Positions 1-10,600 of a stretch of 64,000 nt of DNA are shown one piece after another (position 1 is the stretch's first letter; each line of letters begins with the position of its first letter). The stretch spans positions 1,488,001 through 1,552,000 of the forward strand of contig NZ_CP134152.1 of assembly GCF_032164335.1 (NCBI RefSeq), in the 5' to 3' direction. Origin of the DNA: Winslowiella toletana. Its GTDB lineage: Bacteria > Pseudomonadota > Gammaproteobacteria > Enterobacterales > Enterobacteriaceae. The notes beneath the pieces were generated by a model. The model ran no database searches and had not been told where the DNA came from. It was given only the letters and a program-made list of their open reading frames with translations. The position numbers and the translations under genes were made by a program.

Positions 1-2028
1 AAACAGCACCGTTAGCGGAGTGCGTAAATCGTGAGAAAGCGCCGCCAGCAGTGAGTTTCGTAACTGCTCACTTTCAGCGGAGAAGCGCGCTTGTTCTTCA
101 GAGTGGGTCAGCGCCAGACGTTCCAGCGCGCTGGCGATCAGCACAATTACCGTTTCAATCAGCCGCTGCTGTTCCGGGATCATCAGTTGCCGCAGGCTGG
201 ACGGTTCGATCACCAGCAGTCCCCAGCATTTTTCCTGCATGGTTAATGGCAGAATCAGGCAGGGCAGCCCGGGCAGGGTAGCGGTCCCGGCACCGGCCGG
301 CTGATTATTGTCAAAACTCCAGCGCGCAATAGCGGCATCGGCCTGGCGCGGCTGCGGTAGCTGTCCGTGGGCGTCCGGAATCAATAGCTCGCTGCTGGCA
401 CGAAAGGTGTTATCAATAAAATGCTGACTGACTGCAATAATATCCTGTTGACTACGGGTGCGGCTAAGCGCACGCGAAACCTCATACAGCTGACGCACGC
501 GCGCTTCACGATAGCGCGCCACCCGCGCCTGATAGCGCATACTGGCGGTCAGATTACCGATAATTATCCCTACCGCCAGCATAATGGCGAAGGTCAGTAA
601 ATACTCGAGATCCGATACTGCCAGGGTGCCGCGCGGCGCGATAAAAAACAGATCAAAGCTGGCGACGTTAATCAGCGATGCCACCACCGATGGCCAGCGA
701 CCATACAGCAGCGCGACGATCACCACGCCGAGCAGATACAGCATCACCAGATTGGCATCGGCTACCTGCGGAAACAGCCAGCTGGCGCCGACGGTAAGCG
801 TCGCGCACCATGCGACTGCCAGCGCACAGCCTTCCAGCGGCTTACGCCATTTTTCTGCGGGACTTTTACTACTGACCGGGCGCGTTGACAGCGCGGAGTC
901 GGGTTCATCACGCGCAACGATCAGCAGATCGAGATCCGGCCCCAGTTTGCCCAGTCGGTTAGCAAAGCCATCGCGTTTCCAGCGCTGTGAGGATCGGCGG
1001 CCAATCACTATTTTGCCGAGATCGTGTTCACGTGCATAGCGCAGCACCGAGAGCTCTTCGTGAGTGTCGGAAAGAGTGGCGGTTTCTGCGCCAAGATCCT
1101 GTGCCAGTTTCAGCGCCTGCAAAATGCGGCGTCGCTGATCGCCAGGCAACTTATGCAGGCGTGGCGTTTCTACATACACCGCGTGCCACGGCGCATCCAG
1201 CTTTGCCGCCAGACGCGCAGCGGTGCGCACCAGTTTTTCGTTGCCGGCGCCTTCGCCGATACACACCAATACCGCATCGCGGGTATGCCAGACTTGCTCA
1301 CGCCCTTTATGATCGCGCCAGGCACGCATCTGATCATCGACGCGATCGGCGGTGCGGCGCAGCGCCAGTTCACGCAGCGCGATAAGATTGCCTTTACGGA
1401 AGAAATGCTCGATAGCGCGTTCGGCTTGCCCGGCGATATACACTTTACCTTCGGCCAGCCGCTGTCTTAAATCGTCCGGCGTCAGATCAACCAGCACAAT
1501 CTCATCGGCCAGATCGAAAATCGGGTCCGGTACGGTTTCGCGCACCAGAATGCCGGTAATGCTGCCGACCACATCATTCAGGCTTTCCAGATGCTGCACA
1601 TTGACCGTGGTAAACACGTCGATCCCGGCGTTCAGCAGTTCTTCGACGTCCTGCCAGCGTTTCGGATGGCGTGATCCGGCAATATTGCTGTGCGCCAGCT
1701 CATCGATCAAAATAATCGCTGGCGCACGGGCGAGTGCGGCGTCGAGGTCGAACTCCGGATACTGGCGGCCCTGCTGTGTGGATATTTTCAGCGGCAATAC
1801 GCTGAGTCCATCCAGCAAGGCGGCCGTTTCACGCCGCCCGTGGGTCTCTACCACACCAATCAGCACATCAAGACCCTGCTCGCGCAGCCGACGCCCCTCC
1901 TGCAACATGGCGAAGGTTTTGCCGACACCGGCGCAGGCACCAAAAAAGATCTTTAGTTTACCGCGCGGCGGGGTGCTGTGCTGCTGCAACAGCTTTTCCG
2001 GTGACGGACGCTGTAGCTCCTGGTTCAT
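1..2028 (-). CDS. kdpD: KdpD potassium sensor histidine kinase, N-terminal 676 residues (cut by window edge)
   Basis: Inner-membrane sensor kinase that phosphorylates KdpE to switch on the kdp operon when K+ is limiting. The frame starts at the ATG at 2028 (MNQELQRPSPEKLLQQH) and stays open to base 1. In order: the KdpD N-terminal ATP-binding domain with Walker A GACAGVGKT (about residues 31-39), a universal-stress-like domain with IGRRSSQRWKR, four membrane segments (about 400-495), a GAF-like region, and the HisKA box ALSHDLRTPLT, whose phospho-acceptor His is about residue 666. The catalytic ATPase domain lies outside the window. It starts 12 bases after kdpC, as the distal gene of the kdpFABC operon; kdpE should follow. 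Confidence 0.96.
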   Translation of the reverse strand, partial: MNQELQRPSPEKLLQQHSTPPRGKLKIFFGACAGVGKTFAMLQEGRRLREQGLDVLIGVVETHGRRETAALLDGLSVLPLKISTQQGRQYPEFDLDAALARAPAIILIDELAHSNIAGSRHPKRWQDVEELLNAGIDVFTTVNVQHLESLNDVVGSITGILVRETVPDPIFDLADEIVLVDLTPDDLRQRLAEGKVYIAGQAERAIEHFFRKGNLIALRELALRRTADRVDDQMRAWRDHKGREQVWHTRDAVLVCIGEGAGNEKLVRTAARLAAKLDAPWHAVYVETPRLHKLPGDQRRRILQALKLAQDLGAETATLSDTHEELSVLRYAREHDLGKIVIGRRSSQRWKRDGFANRLGKLGPDLDLLIVARDEPDSALSTRPVSSKSPAEKWRKPLEGCALAVAWCATLTVGASWLFPQVADANLVMLYLLGVVIVALLYGRWPSVVASLINVASFDLFFIAPRGTLAVSDLEYLLTFAIMLAVGIIIGNLTASMRYQARVARYREARVRQLYEVSRALSRTRSQQDIIAVSQHFIDNTFRASSELLIPDAHGQLPQPRQADAAIARWSFDNNQPAGAGTATLPGLPCLILPLTMQEKCWGLLVIEPSSLRQLMIPEQQRLIETVIVLIASALERLALTHSEEQARFSAESEQLRNSLLAALSHDLRTPLTVLF

Positions 2029-2040
2029 GAAGGTTCCTTA

Positions 2041-2625
2041 TTATCGGGTCGACTGCGCGTTCTTTTGTTCTAACGCCAGATTCAGCATAAAGACATTTAC
2101 CGTTGCTTCGCCAGTAAATTTCAAAAGCGGCTGTTTGATGTGCTGTGCAATCAGCGCATCGACCTCTGCCAGCGGGATGTTACGCGCCTGTGCTACGCGC
2201 GCAGCCTGCCAGTATGCCGCAGCCGCTGAGATTTCGGGATCAAGGCCGCTGGCGGAAGCCGTCACCAAATCTGACGGTACCTCGCGGCTGGCCTGCGGAT
2301 TAGCCGCGCGCAGTGCCGCAATGCGTTCGGCAAACAAGCGATCGAGCGCTGGATTACTGGCTGCCAGATTGCTACCCGCTGACGCCAGTGCATTATAAGG
2401 CGCGTCGGCGGTGGCGGATGGACGGCCCTGGAAATCTGCCGGCCGGGTAAATGCCTGACCGATTAACTCAGAACCGCGCGGCTGGCCTGACACCTCGATC
2501 AACGAGCCATTGGCCTGCCACGGGAAAATCGCCTGCGCCAGCCCGGTAACCAACAGCGGGTAAGCCGCACCGGTAATCAGTGAAAGCAGAATAAACACCA
2601 GCAGTGCCGGACGTAAAATGGACAT
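2041..2625 (-). CDS. kdpC: KdpC, potassium-transporting ATPase subunit C
   Basis: Small chaperone-like subunit of the KdpFABC K+ pump that stabilises the complex and raises the ATP affinity of KdpB. It has 194 residues, the usual family length, with one N-terminal membrane anchor (about residues 7-28, [17 protein letters not shown]) and a periplasmic domain with the family signatures [22 protein letters not shown] and [11 protein letters not shown]. It sits 9 bases after kdpB on the same strand. Confidence 0.97.
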   Translation of the reverse strand: MSILRPALLVFILLSLITGAAYPLLVTGLAQAIFPWQANGSLIEVSGQPRGSELIGQAFTRPADFQGRPSATADAPYNALASAGSNLAASNPALDRLFAERIAALRAANPQASREVPSDLVTASASGLDPEISAAAAYWQAARVAQARNIPLAEVDALIAQHIKQPLLKFTGEATVNVFMLNLALEQKNAQSTR

Positions 2626-2634
2626 AACGTTTCC

Positions 2635-4683
2635 TTAAACCAGACCGGTCATGGTTAATAGCAGATCGATAGCTTTGATACCGACAAACGGCACCAGAAT
2701 ACCGCCAGCGCCATAAATCCACAGATTGCGTCGCAGCAGTGCAGCCGCACCCAGCGGCCGATAGCTGACCCCTTTTAATGCCAGTGGGATGAGAAAGACG
2801 ATAATCAGCGCATTAAACATCACTGCTGACAAAATCGCCGAGGCCGGAGAGTGCAGATGCATAATGTTCAGTGCATTCAGCTGTGGCCAGCTGACGGCAA
2901 ACGCCGCCGGAATAATGGCAAAGTATTTTGCTACGTCATTGGCAATACTGAAGGTGGTCAGTGAACCGCGTGTCATCAGCATCTGTTTGCCAATATGCAC
3001 CACTTCAATCAGTTTGGTGGGGTTGGAATCGAGGTCGACCATATTGCCCGCTTCTTTTGCCGCCTGCGTACCTGAGTTCATCGCCACCGCCACATCGGCT
3101 TGTGCCAGCGCGGGCGCATCATTGGTGCCGTCACCGGTCATCGCCACCAGCCGGCCTTCGGACTGATACTGACGAATCAGTGCCAGTTTGGCTTCCGGCG
3201 TAGCTTCTGACAAAAAGTCATCGACACCGGCTTCTGCGGCAATCGCGGCGGCGGTTAACGGGTTATCACCGGTGATCATCACGGTTTTAATCCCCATGGT
3301 GCGCAGTTCGGCAAAGCGCTCTTTTATCCCACCCTTCACAATATCTTTTAACGCTACCACCCCCAGCGCCACATTGCCTTCGGCAACCACCAGCGGCGTA
3401 CCGCCGGTGCGTGCCACCTGTTCAACCAGCGTCATCACTTCAGGCTGGAACTGACCGCCGTTAGCCTCGACGTGGCGTTTAATCGCATCCACCGCACCTT
3501 TGCGAATCATGCGCTGCTGAATATTGACGCCGCTCATGCGGGTCTGGGCAGAGAAGGGCACAAAGGTCGCGTTCAGTGCGTGCAGATCGCGCTCGCGCAG
3601 GTTAAAGCGCTGTTTTGCCAGCACCACGATACTGCGGCCTTCCGGGGTTTCATCGGCCAGTGAAGCCAGCTGCGCGGCATCCGCCAGCTGTTGTTCGCTG
3701 ACGCCAGGCGCGGTTAAAAATGCAGAGGCTTGGCGGTTACCCAGCGTGATGGTGCCGGTTTTATCCAGCAGCAGCACATTAATATCACCAGCGGCTTCCA
3801 CCGCGCGGCCGCTGGTGGCAATAACGTTAGCGGCCAGCATCCGGCTCATCCCGGCGACACCAATTGCCGATAATAATCCGCCAATGGTGGTCGGAATCAG
3901 ACAGACCAGCAGTGCAATCAGCACCGTAATACTGATCGGCTGACCGGCAAACCAGCTGTAAGGCCAGAGCGTGGCGGTGGCAAACAGAAACACCAGCGTC
4001 AGTGCTACCAGCAGAATAGTCAGGGAGATTTCGCTTGGCGTTTTGCGGCGTTTTGCTCCTTCAACCATGGCAATCATCCGGTCGAGGAAGGTTTCTCCTG
4101 GGTTAACGCTGCACTGAATAACCAGCCAGTCAGATAACACCCGCGTGCCGCCGGTTACCGAGGCAAAGTCACCGCCTGATTCTCGAATCACCGGCGCGGA
4201 CTCGCCGGTAATCGCGCTTTCGTCTACCGAAGCGCCGCCTTCAAGCACTTCACCGTCGCAGGGAATAGTATCGCCCGCTGCGGCCAGCACGATATCGCCT
4301 TTACGCAGCGATTCTGCCGTAACGCGTTCGGCTGGTGCGTCGTGGCGTGCGGCTGACAATTTATTGGCCCAGCTGGTTTTCTTCATTCCCTTAAGCGCGT
4401 TAGCTTGCGCTTTACTGCGGCCTTCAGCTATCGCTTCCGCAAAGTTGGCAAACAGCACGGTAAACCACAGCCAGATGGCGATGACGGCGGTAAACCCGGC
4501 GTTGCCGCTGGCGTAACCTGACACAATCGACAGGGCGATCAGGCTGGTAATAATCGAGCCGAGATAGACGATAAACATCACCGGATTCCGCCACTGCACG
4601 CGGGGATCGCATTTTTTCAGCGCATCGACCAGCGCCTGACGCGTCATTGCCGCATCAAATAGAGGTTGTTGCTTGCGAGTCAT
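2635..4683 (-). CDS. kdpB: KdpB, potassium-transporting P-type ATPase subunit B
   Basis: Catalytic P-type ATPase subunit of the high-affinity K+ pump, 682 residues. Visible motifs: the phosphorylation loop DKTGTIT (the Asp is phosphorylated), the actuator motif [14 protein letters not shown], and the hinge [19 protein letters not shown]. Membrane segments flank the cytoplasmic domains (for example [26 protein letters not shown]). The start fits known KdpB. It follows kdpA by 15 bases; the four structural genes form one minus-strand transcription unit. Confidence 0.98.
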   Translation of the reverse strand: MTRKQQPLFDAAMTRQALVDALKKCDPRVQWRNPVMFIVYLGSIITSLIALSIVSGYASGNAGFTAVIAIWLWFTVLFANFAEAIAEGRSKAQANALKGMKKTSWANKLSAARHDAPAERVTAESLRKGDIVLAAAGDTIPCDGEVLEGGASVDESAITGESAPVIRESGGDFASVTGGTRVLSDWLVIQCSVNPGETFLDRMIAMVEGAKRRKTPSEISLTILLVALTLVFLFATATLWPYSWFAGQPISITVLIALLVCLIPTTIGGLLSAIGVAGMSRMLAANVIATSGRAVEAAGDINVLLLDKTGTITLGNRQASAFLTAPGVSEQQLADAAQLASLADETPEGRSIVVLAKQRFNLRERDLHALNATFVPFSAQTRMSGVNIQQRMIRKGAVDAIKRHVEANGGQFQPEVMTLVEQVARTGGTPLVVAEGNVALGVVALKDIVKGGIKERFAELRTMGIKTVMITGDNPLTAAAIAAEAGVDDFLSEATPEAKLALIRQYQSEGRLVAMTGDGTNDAPALAQADVAVAMNSGTQAAKEAGNMVDLDSNPTKLIEVVHIGKQMLMTRGSLTTFSIANDVAKYFAIIPAAFAVSWPQLNALNIMHLHSPASAILSAVMFNALIIVFLIPLALKGVSYRPLGAAALLRRNLWIYGAGGILVPFVGIKAIDLLLTMTGLV

Positions 4684-4698
4684 AAACTGCTCCGGTAC

Positions 4699-6381
4699 TT
4701 AATGAGTCAATTGAAGATGTTCAGCCACCGGGCCAATTGCCAGCACCGGGACAAACGTCAGCGCGGCAACCAGCAGAACGGTGCCGGTCAGCAATCCGAT
4801 AAACAGTGCGCCGTGGCTCGGCAGAGTGCCGGTTCCGGCCGGCTGCGCTTTTTTCGCTACCAGTGAACCAGCAATCGCCAGCACCGGCAGAATAATGCCG
4901 AAGCGGCCAACAAACATGGCAAACGCCAGCAACAGGTTGTAGAACGGAGTATTGGCACTGAGCCCGGCAAAGGCGCTACCGTTGTTATTGGCAGCCGACG
5001 AGAGCGCATACAGCACTTCGCTAAAACCGTGCGGTCCAGGATTAAGGATGCCTGCGCGTCCGGCGTCGGTGGCAATCGCCAGTGCGCTGCCGATTAGCAC
5101 CAGCGTGGGTGTAACCAGAATCGCCAGCGCGGTCATTTTGATCTCTTTGGTATCGATTTTTTTACCGAGGTACTCCGGCGATCGACCAATCATCAGCCCG
5201 GCAATAAATACCGCCAGCAAAACAAACAGCATCATGCCGTACAGGCCAGAGCCGACGCCGCCAAAAATCACTTCACCAATCTGCATCAGCAGCATTGGCA
5301 CCATACCGCCGAGTGCGGTAAAGGAGTCATGCATGGCATTAACCGCACCACAGGAGGCGGCGGTAGTCACTACCGCATACAGTGTGGAACTGAGGATGCC
5401 AAAGCGCGCCTCTTTGCCTTCCATATTAAACGGCGAGGAAGCGCCAGCCGTAAGCAGGTGAGGATTGCCTTTTAGCTCGGCCCACATCACCACGCTGGCG
5501 GCGATAATAAACAGCAGCGTCATGGTGGCCAGCAGCGCATGGCCCTGGCGGCGGTCACGCACCGCTTCGCCAAAGGTGAAACAAAGCGCTGCCGGAATCA
5601 GCAGAATCGCCAGCATCTGCACAATGTTGGTCAGGGCATTGGGGTTTTCAAACGGATGAGCTGAGTTAGCGCCAAGGAAACCGCCGCCGTTAGTGCCCAG
5701 CAGCTTAATCGACTCCTGCGAAGCGATCGGCCCCATCGGTAAAGTCTGGCTCGATCCGGCCAGTGTATGAAGAGTCTGATAAGCGCTAAGGTTTTGCAGT
5801 ACGCCCTGGCTGACAAAAAACAGCGCAAGGATTAATGACAGCGGCAGCAGCAGATAAAGAGTAATGCGTAACAGATCCTGCCAGGCGTTACCAAGGGTAT
5901 CCACGCTTTGCCGTGAGAAAGCCCGAATCAGCACCAGCGCGACCGCAATACCGCTGGCGGCTGAAAGGAAGTTCTGCACCGTCAGGCCAACCATCTGACT
6001 AAAGTAGCTCAGGGTATTTTCGCCACTGTAGGCCTGCCAGTTGGTATTAGTGACAAAACTTATCGCCGTGTTAAGCGCCAGATGCCAGCTCATCGCCGGA
6101 AAGTGTTGCGGATTAAGCGGCAGGCGATCCTGCAACATCAGGATGGCGAACAGCACCAGTACGCCGAGCAGATTGATCGCGATAATCGCCCAAAAATAGC
6201 GAATCCAGCCCATCTCTTTCTGGCGGATACCACACAGCCACCACAGGCGGCGTTCAAAGCCAGCCCGCCACGGACCCGCGTGGCCATCAACCAATTTCAC
6301 CATGCTTTTACCCAGTGGTTGCGCCAGTATCAGCAACAGCGCCACAAAGCTAAACAGTAACAGGCTTGCGGAGGCGGCCAT
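4699..6381 (-). CDS. kdpA: KdpA, potassium-binding channel subunit A
   Basis: Membrane subunit that binds and conducts K+, of the superfamily of K+ transporters with four pore-loop repeats. It has 560 residues, about ten membrane helices, and the four filter regions visible as [42 protein letters not shown] and NNNGSAFAG. Its ATG shares one base with the kdpF stop codon (TGATG), so translation is probably coupled to kdpF. Confidence 0.98.
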   Translation of the reverse strand: MAASASLLLFSFVALLLILAQPLGKSMVKLVDGHAGPWRAGFERRLWWLCGIRQKEMGWIRYFWAIIAINLLGVLVLFAILMLQDRLPLNPQHFPAMSWHLALNTAISFVTNTNWQAYSGENTLSYFSQMVGLTVQNFLSAASGIAVALVLIRAFSRQSVDTLGNAWQDLLRITLYLLLPLSLILALFFVSQGVLQNLSAYQTLHTLAGSSQTLPMGPIASQESIKLLGTNGGGFLGANSAHPFENPNALTNIVQMLAILLIPAALCFTFGEAVRDRRQGHALLATMTLLFIIAASVVMWAELKGNPHLLTAGASSPFNMEGKEARFGILSSTLYAVVTTAASCGAVNAMHDSFTALGGMVPMLLMQIGEVIFGGVGSGLYGMMLFVLLAVFIAGLMIGRSPEYLGKKIDTKEIKMTALAILVTPTLVLIGSALAIATDAGRAGILNPGPHGFSEVLYALSSAANNNGSAFAGLSANTPFYNLLLAFAMFVGRFGIILPVLAIAGSLVAKKAQPAGTGTLPSHGALFIGLLTGTVLLVAALTFVPVLAIGPVAEHLQLTH

Positions 6382-6470
6382 CAGAACGCCTCCGCATTAA
6401 TCAGGGCGTAAATCAGGTAGCCGGTCAGTAATGCAACCAGTAGCACGCCAGCGATAATCTCAACACTCAC
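6381..6470 (-). CDS. kdpF: KdpF, small membrane subunit of the Kdp pump
   Basis: A 29-residue single-span peptide that stabilises KdpFABC. It reads from a GTG at 6470 as [15 protein letters not shown] followed by [14 protein letters not shown]; the YALINAEAF tail is the same as I recall for E. coli KdpF, and the length is identical. A strong Shine-Dalgarno (GGAGGTG) lies 5 bases upstream of the GTG. It is the first gene of the operon and overlaps kdpA by one base. Confidence 0.93.
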   Translation of the reverse strand: MSVEIIAGVLLVALLTGYLIYALINAEAF

Positions 6471-6547
6471 AGTACACCTCCGGGGTGTGATTCAGATAAG
6501 CGCAGAGTAATCATCGGCGTGCAAAGAAGGTGTATAGAAAGCAGGGC

Positions 6548-6572
6548 AGGATATAAAAAAAGTATAAAAATC
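6548..6572 (-). promoter_or_regulatory. KdpE-like operator upstream of kdpF
   Basis: On the minus strand the sequence reads TTTTATACTTTTTTTATATC, a T-rich pair of TTTATA half-sites like the KdpE site of the E. coli kdp promoter as I remember it. It lies about 80 bases upstream of the kdpF start, a suitable distance. The rest of 6471-6754 is AT-rich and also carries the ybfA promoter region; I see no further gene there. Confidence 0.6.
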
Positions 6573-6754
6573 GCCGCTGCGTTAACACTTTGTCGTTATT
6601 TGATAACAATTCTGTAACTCAATTACAGCGATAGCTAAAAACAGCGTATTTTTCGCCAAAAAAGTGGTCGGATCAGTAGTAAAATTACATCAGGCAGCGT
6701 ATATTAATTGGACAGATTACATACAGAATTTATTTCAATTTCGGAGGCGTGGCC

Positions 6755-6955
6755 ATGTATCAGAACTATTCACTGTATAAAGTTATTCTGCGTCGCGTAG
6801 CGGCTGTCATCATTGGTGTGCTGGCGCTGCCGGTGATGTTATTCCGTGAGGATCGTGCTCGTTTCTACAGCTATCTGCACCGATTCTGGAGCAAAACCAG
6901 CACCAAGCCGGTCTGGTTGGCTCAGTCAGAAGCTGCGGCCTGCGATTTCTATTAA
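6755..6955 (+). CDS. ybfA: YbfA family small membrane protein
   Basis: A 66-residue protein of unknown function with one hydrophobic segment ([18 protein letters not shown]) followed by the strongly conserved tail [17 protein letters not shown] ending in DFY, which identifies it as YbfA. Its place next to kdp matches E. coli. A GTG six bases upstream is in frame, but the GGAGG at 6743-6747 is spaced for the ATG at 6755, so that start is chosen. Confidence 0.88.
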   Translation: MYQNYSLYKVILRRVAAVIIGVLALPVMLFREDRARFYSYLHRFWSKTSTKPVWLAQSEAAACDFY

Positions 6956-7043
6956 GTTACCTCTCAGGCGGTGATTTCAACGCCGGCGCTGAGGGTTTAC
7001 ACCCTGCACGTCAACGGGAACTGAAAACAGATTCCCGATCTTA

Positions 7044-7070
7044 AATCCCGCATTTGCGGGATTTTTTATT
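7044..7070 (+). terminator. Rho-independent terminator after ybfA
   Basis: AATCCCGC, short loop, GCGGGATT followed by a run of T; it ends the ybfA transcript. Bases 7071-7238 hold no gene that I can support. Confidence 0.8.
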
Positions 7071-7238
7071 TTTAGCTTCCCGCGTCAACGCTCTGCTGAT
7101 TTCCGTTGAATCGCCTTCGCGATCGCCGTCACGGTAAAAAACTAATCACTGTGTGAAATTAATCAGTAAAACTGATGCCTCCCCTCTGCACGCGGATGTC
7201 GTGACGAGATAAAACAACCCGGACAGGACGTCTGAACT

Positions 7239-7673
7239 ATGAGTGATTATTTTGCCGCCCGCCAGAACGACGCGCTGGTGCACACCAGCATGTTTGCCGA
7301 AATCACCAGCCTGCTGGTCGAAGGCGCGGCGTACGCCGCAGCCGGTGCCGCCGTGGCCGCCGCCGCCGCGGTTACCGCCCCGCTGGCCGGGGCCGGTGCG
7401 CTGGCCGCCGGGCTGGCGGCGGTCGGCTCCGGCTGCGTGCTCAGCGGCATTATCGGCGGCCTGCTGGCCAACCTCGCCGGGGTGACCTGTGACATCTCCC
7501 GCGCCGCCGACGGCATCAGCAGTTTCCTCTTTCCGCCGCGCCCCCTGCGGGCGCATCACCAGCGGCTCTCCCGACGTCTTTATCAACGGCCTGCCCGCCG
7601 CGCGTGCCGCCGGCAAACCGCGTCCGTCCGGCAGCCCGCAGGCGGTTGTGCAGCAGCCGCAGGACTTTTTTGA
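7239..7673 (+). pseudogene. N-terminal part of the Rhs protein, frame broken at 7541-7545
   Basis: Starts MSDYFAARQNDALVHTSMFAEI and continues with two Ala/Gly-rich membrane helices (about residues 30-85), the usual start of T6SS-type Rhs/PAAR proteins. It reads correctly to SSFLFPP; the expected continuation APCGRITSGSPDVFING is found one frame away. A run of five C at 7541-7545 sits at the break: skipping one base there restores a continuous protein of about 1411 residues. The last 40 or so residues of this frame are therefore out-of-frame sequence. It may be a real mutation, phase variation, a +1 programmed shift, or a sequencing error. Confidence 0.75.
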
Positions 7674-10600
7674 CTACGGCGCGGCGCTGCTCGGCGCCGC
7701 CGGGCAGACGCTCAGCGGCTTCTGGCGGCCGGTTGAGGCCGAAGCGGAGGCCGCCGACCCGGCCCATCAGGACACTATCGGCTGCGACCGCCACCGCGGG
7801 CCGGACTGGCTCGCCGAGGGCTCGGACTCGGTGTTTATCAACGGACAGCCGGCGGTGCGCAGCGGCGACCGCACCACCTGCGGTGCGACCGTGGCCGCCG
7901 GCGCCTCGCCCGACGTGATTATCGGCGGCCGCGCCCGGGTGGTGCGGCAAATCCGCAGCGGCACCACCCCGTGGCTACTGCCGGCCGCGATGCTGCTGCC
8001 CCTGATGCGCGGGCGCCCCGGCGCGGTGCTGAAAAACCTGCCCTGCATGCTGTACCGCGCCGGCGGCGGCATGGCGGCGGACCTGCTGATAAACGCCGCC
8101 TTCGCCAGTCCGGACCCGGTGCACGCCGCCAGCGGCGCCAAGGTACTTAATGGCGACGACGACCTCGACTTCGTGCTGCCTGGCCGCCTGCCGCTGCGCT
8201 GGCAGCGCTGCTACAACAGCCGCTCGCGGACGGCCGGCATTTTCGGCCGCGGCTGGATGACCGCCTTCGACAGCCGCATCGAGCTGCGCGGCGACGACGC
8301 GCTGTGGCTGGACGAAACCGGGCGCGGGCTGCGCTTCACGCTGCCGCCGCCTGATGAGCCGCTGTTCAGCCGCGGCGATGGGCTAATTTTTCGCGCCGGA
8401 CCGGGCGGCGCACTGGCGGTGGCCGACGACGGCGGCCTGTGGCGGCTGTACCGGCCACTGCGCGGCAACCCGGCGCGGCTGCGGCTGGCCTCGCTCAGCG
8501 ACGAGTACGGCAACCGGCTGGAGTGCGAATACGACGACGACGAACGGCCGGTGCGCATCCGCGACGAGCCGGGGGCGGTTAACCTCACCCTGCACTACGA
8601 TAGCCCGGACTTCCCGGCGCGCGTCACCGCCCTCAGCCATCACGACGGCGGGCGGCGGTGGCCGCTGGTGCGCTATGGCTACGACGCGGGCGGCCGGCTG
8701 GCCTCGGTGACCGACGCCGCCGGGGTGGCCACCCGCGGGTTTCGCTACGACGGGGCGGGCCTGATGGTCTGGCAGCGGCTGCCCGGCGGGCGCGAGTGCG
8801 AATACCGCTGGCGGCGGCACGACCACTGGCGGGTGGTCGCCGCCCGCAGCAGCGGCGGCGCGGCCTGCGAAATCAGCTACGACCTGCCCGCCGGGCTGAC
8901 CACCGTCACCGGCGGTGACGGCGCGGTGCGCCGGCACAGGTGGGATCGGCAGCAGCAGGTCACCCACTATACCGACGCACGCGGCGAAAGCTGGCTGTTC
9001 ACCCGCGACGACGACGGGCTGCTGACTCGGCTCATCGACCCCGCCGGCCACGCCACGCTGTACCGCTATGACGACGCGGGCAACCTGGTGGAGGAGGAGG
9101 ATCCCGCCGGTCACGTGCGGGCGACGGAGTGGCTGGCGCACCGCGCGCTGCCGGCCAGCATCACCGACGCCGACGGCGGCGTCACCCGGCTGGCGTACGA
9201 CGCGCACCACGGGCTGGCGGCGGTGACTGACGCCTGCGGGCAGACCACGCGCCTTGAGCGCGACGAGTACGGGCAAGTGGTGGCGGTGACGGACGCCAAC
9301 GGCGGGATCAGCCGCCGGGACTACGATGACGCAGGGCAGCTGACGCGCGTCACCGACTGCACCGGCAGCAGCACGCGCTGGCGTTATCATTCGCGGGGCT
9401 GGCTGCAGGCTGAAATGCTCGCCGACGGCGAGGAGACCCGGCTGGAGTACGACGCGGCGGGCCGCCCGCTGCGGGTGAGCCGGGCGGAGGGGTGGCAGGA
9501 AAGCCGGGAGTACGACGCGCGCGGCCTGCTGAAAACGCTCACCGACGCCACCGGGAAGCGCCACCACTTCCGCCACGACGCCTGCGGCAGGCTGGTGGCC
9601 ACCCGCAATCCGGAGGGGGGTGAGGTGCGGCGCGAGTACGACGCGCAGGGGCGGCTGGCGGCGCTGGTGAATGAGAACGGCGCGCGGCACCTTTTCCGCT
9701 GGCGGCCGGGCGGCCTGCCGGAGAGCGAAACCGCGCCGGACGGCGTCACCACCGCGTACCGCCACGACGCCGCCGGGCGGCTGGTTTCGCGAGCGCTGTC
9801 GGCGGAGGGCGCGGCGCCGCTCGCCGAGGAGTATGAGTACGATGCGCGCGGGCTGCTGGCCGCGCGGCACACCGCGGACGGCGTCACCCGCTTTGAGCAC
9901 TCGCCGGGCGGGCGGCTGCTGCGCGCCGTCACGCACCCGCACGGCGGCGGGCCGCAGGCGTTGGGGCTGGAGTACGACCGCTGCGGCCGCACGGTCGCGG
10001 AGTGTGGGGAGAACGGCCGGGTGGAGTACGCCCACGATGCCGCGGGCAGCCGCACGGCGGTGACGCTGCCGGACGGGCGGCGGCTGAAAAACCTGTACTA
10101 CGGCGGCGGGCACCTGCTCGGCATCGCGCTGGACGGCCTTGCGATAAGCGACTTTCGCCGCGACCCGCTGCACCGCGAGGTGAGCCGCAGCCAGGGGGCG
10201 CTGACCAGCCGCACGGCGTACGACCGGCACGGGCGGCTGCGCAGCCGCGAGCTGTTACGCGGCGGGCAGGTGCGCCCGGCGCCGCGCCAATGGTCGCGCA
10301 GCTGGCAGTATGACAACGCGCACCGGCCGGTGCGCGAGGAGCATGACGACAACCCGCACGCGTGGCGCAGCTGGCAATACGACGGCGCGGGGCGGCTGCT
10401 GGCCCAGGGCGGCGGGCTGGCGGACCATGAGCGCTGGCGGTGGGACGCGGCGTCCAACCCGGTCGACTCGGGCGCGGGGGCGGTTGCCGGCAACCGGGTC
10501 ACGCAGCTGAACGGCGTGCGCTGGCGGTATGACGCGTACGGGCGGGTGGCGGAGAAGGTCAGCGGGCGCGAGCGCTGGCGCTACCGCTACGACGGGGAGC

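Noticed and set aside
8383-10230. 615-codon open frame on the minus strand
   Set aside because: It is the complement of the GC-rich Rhs core; its protein is low-complexity Arg/Pro/Ala with no family, while the plus strand shows clear YD repeats.
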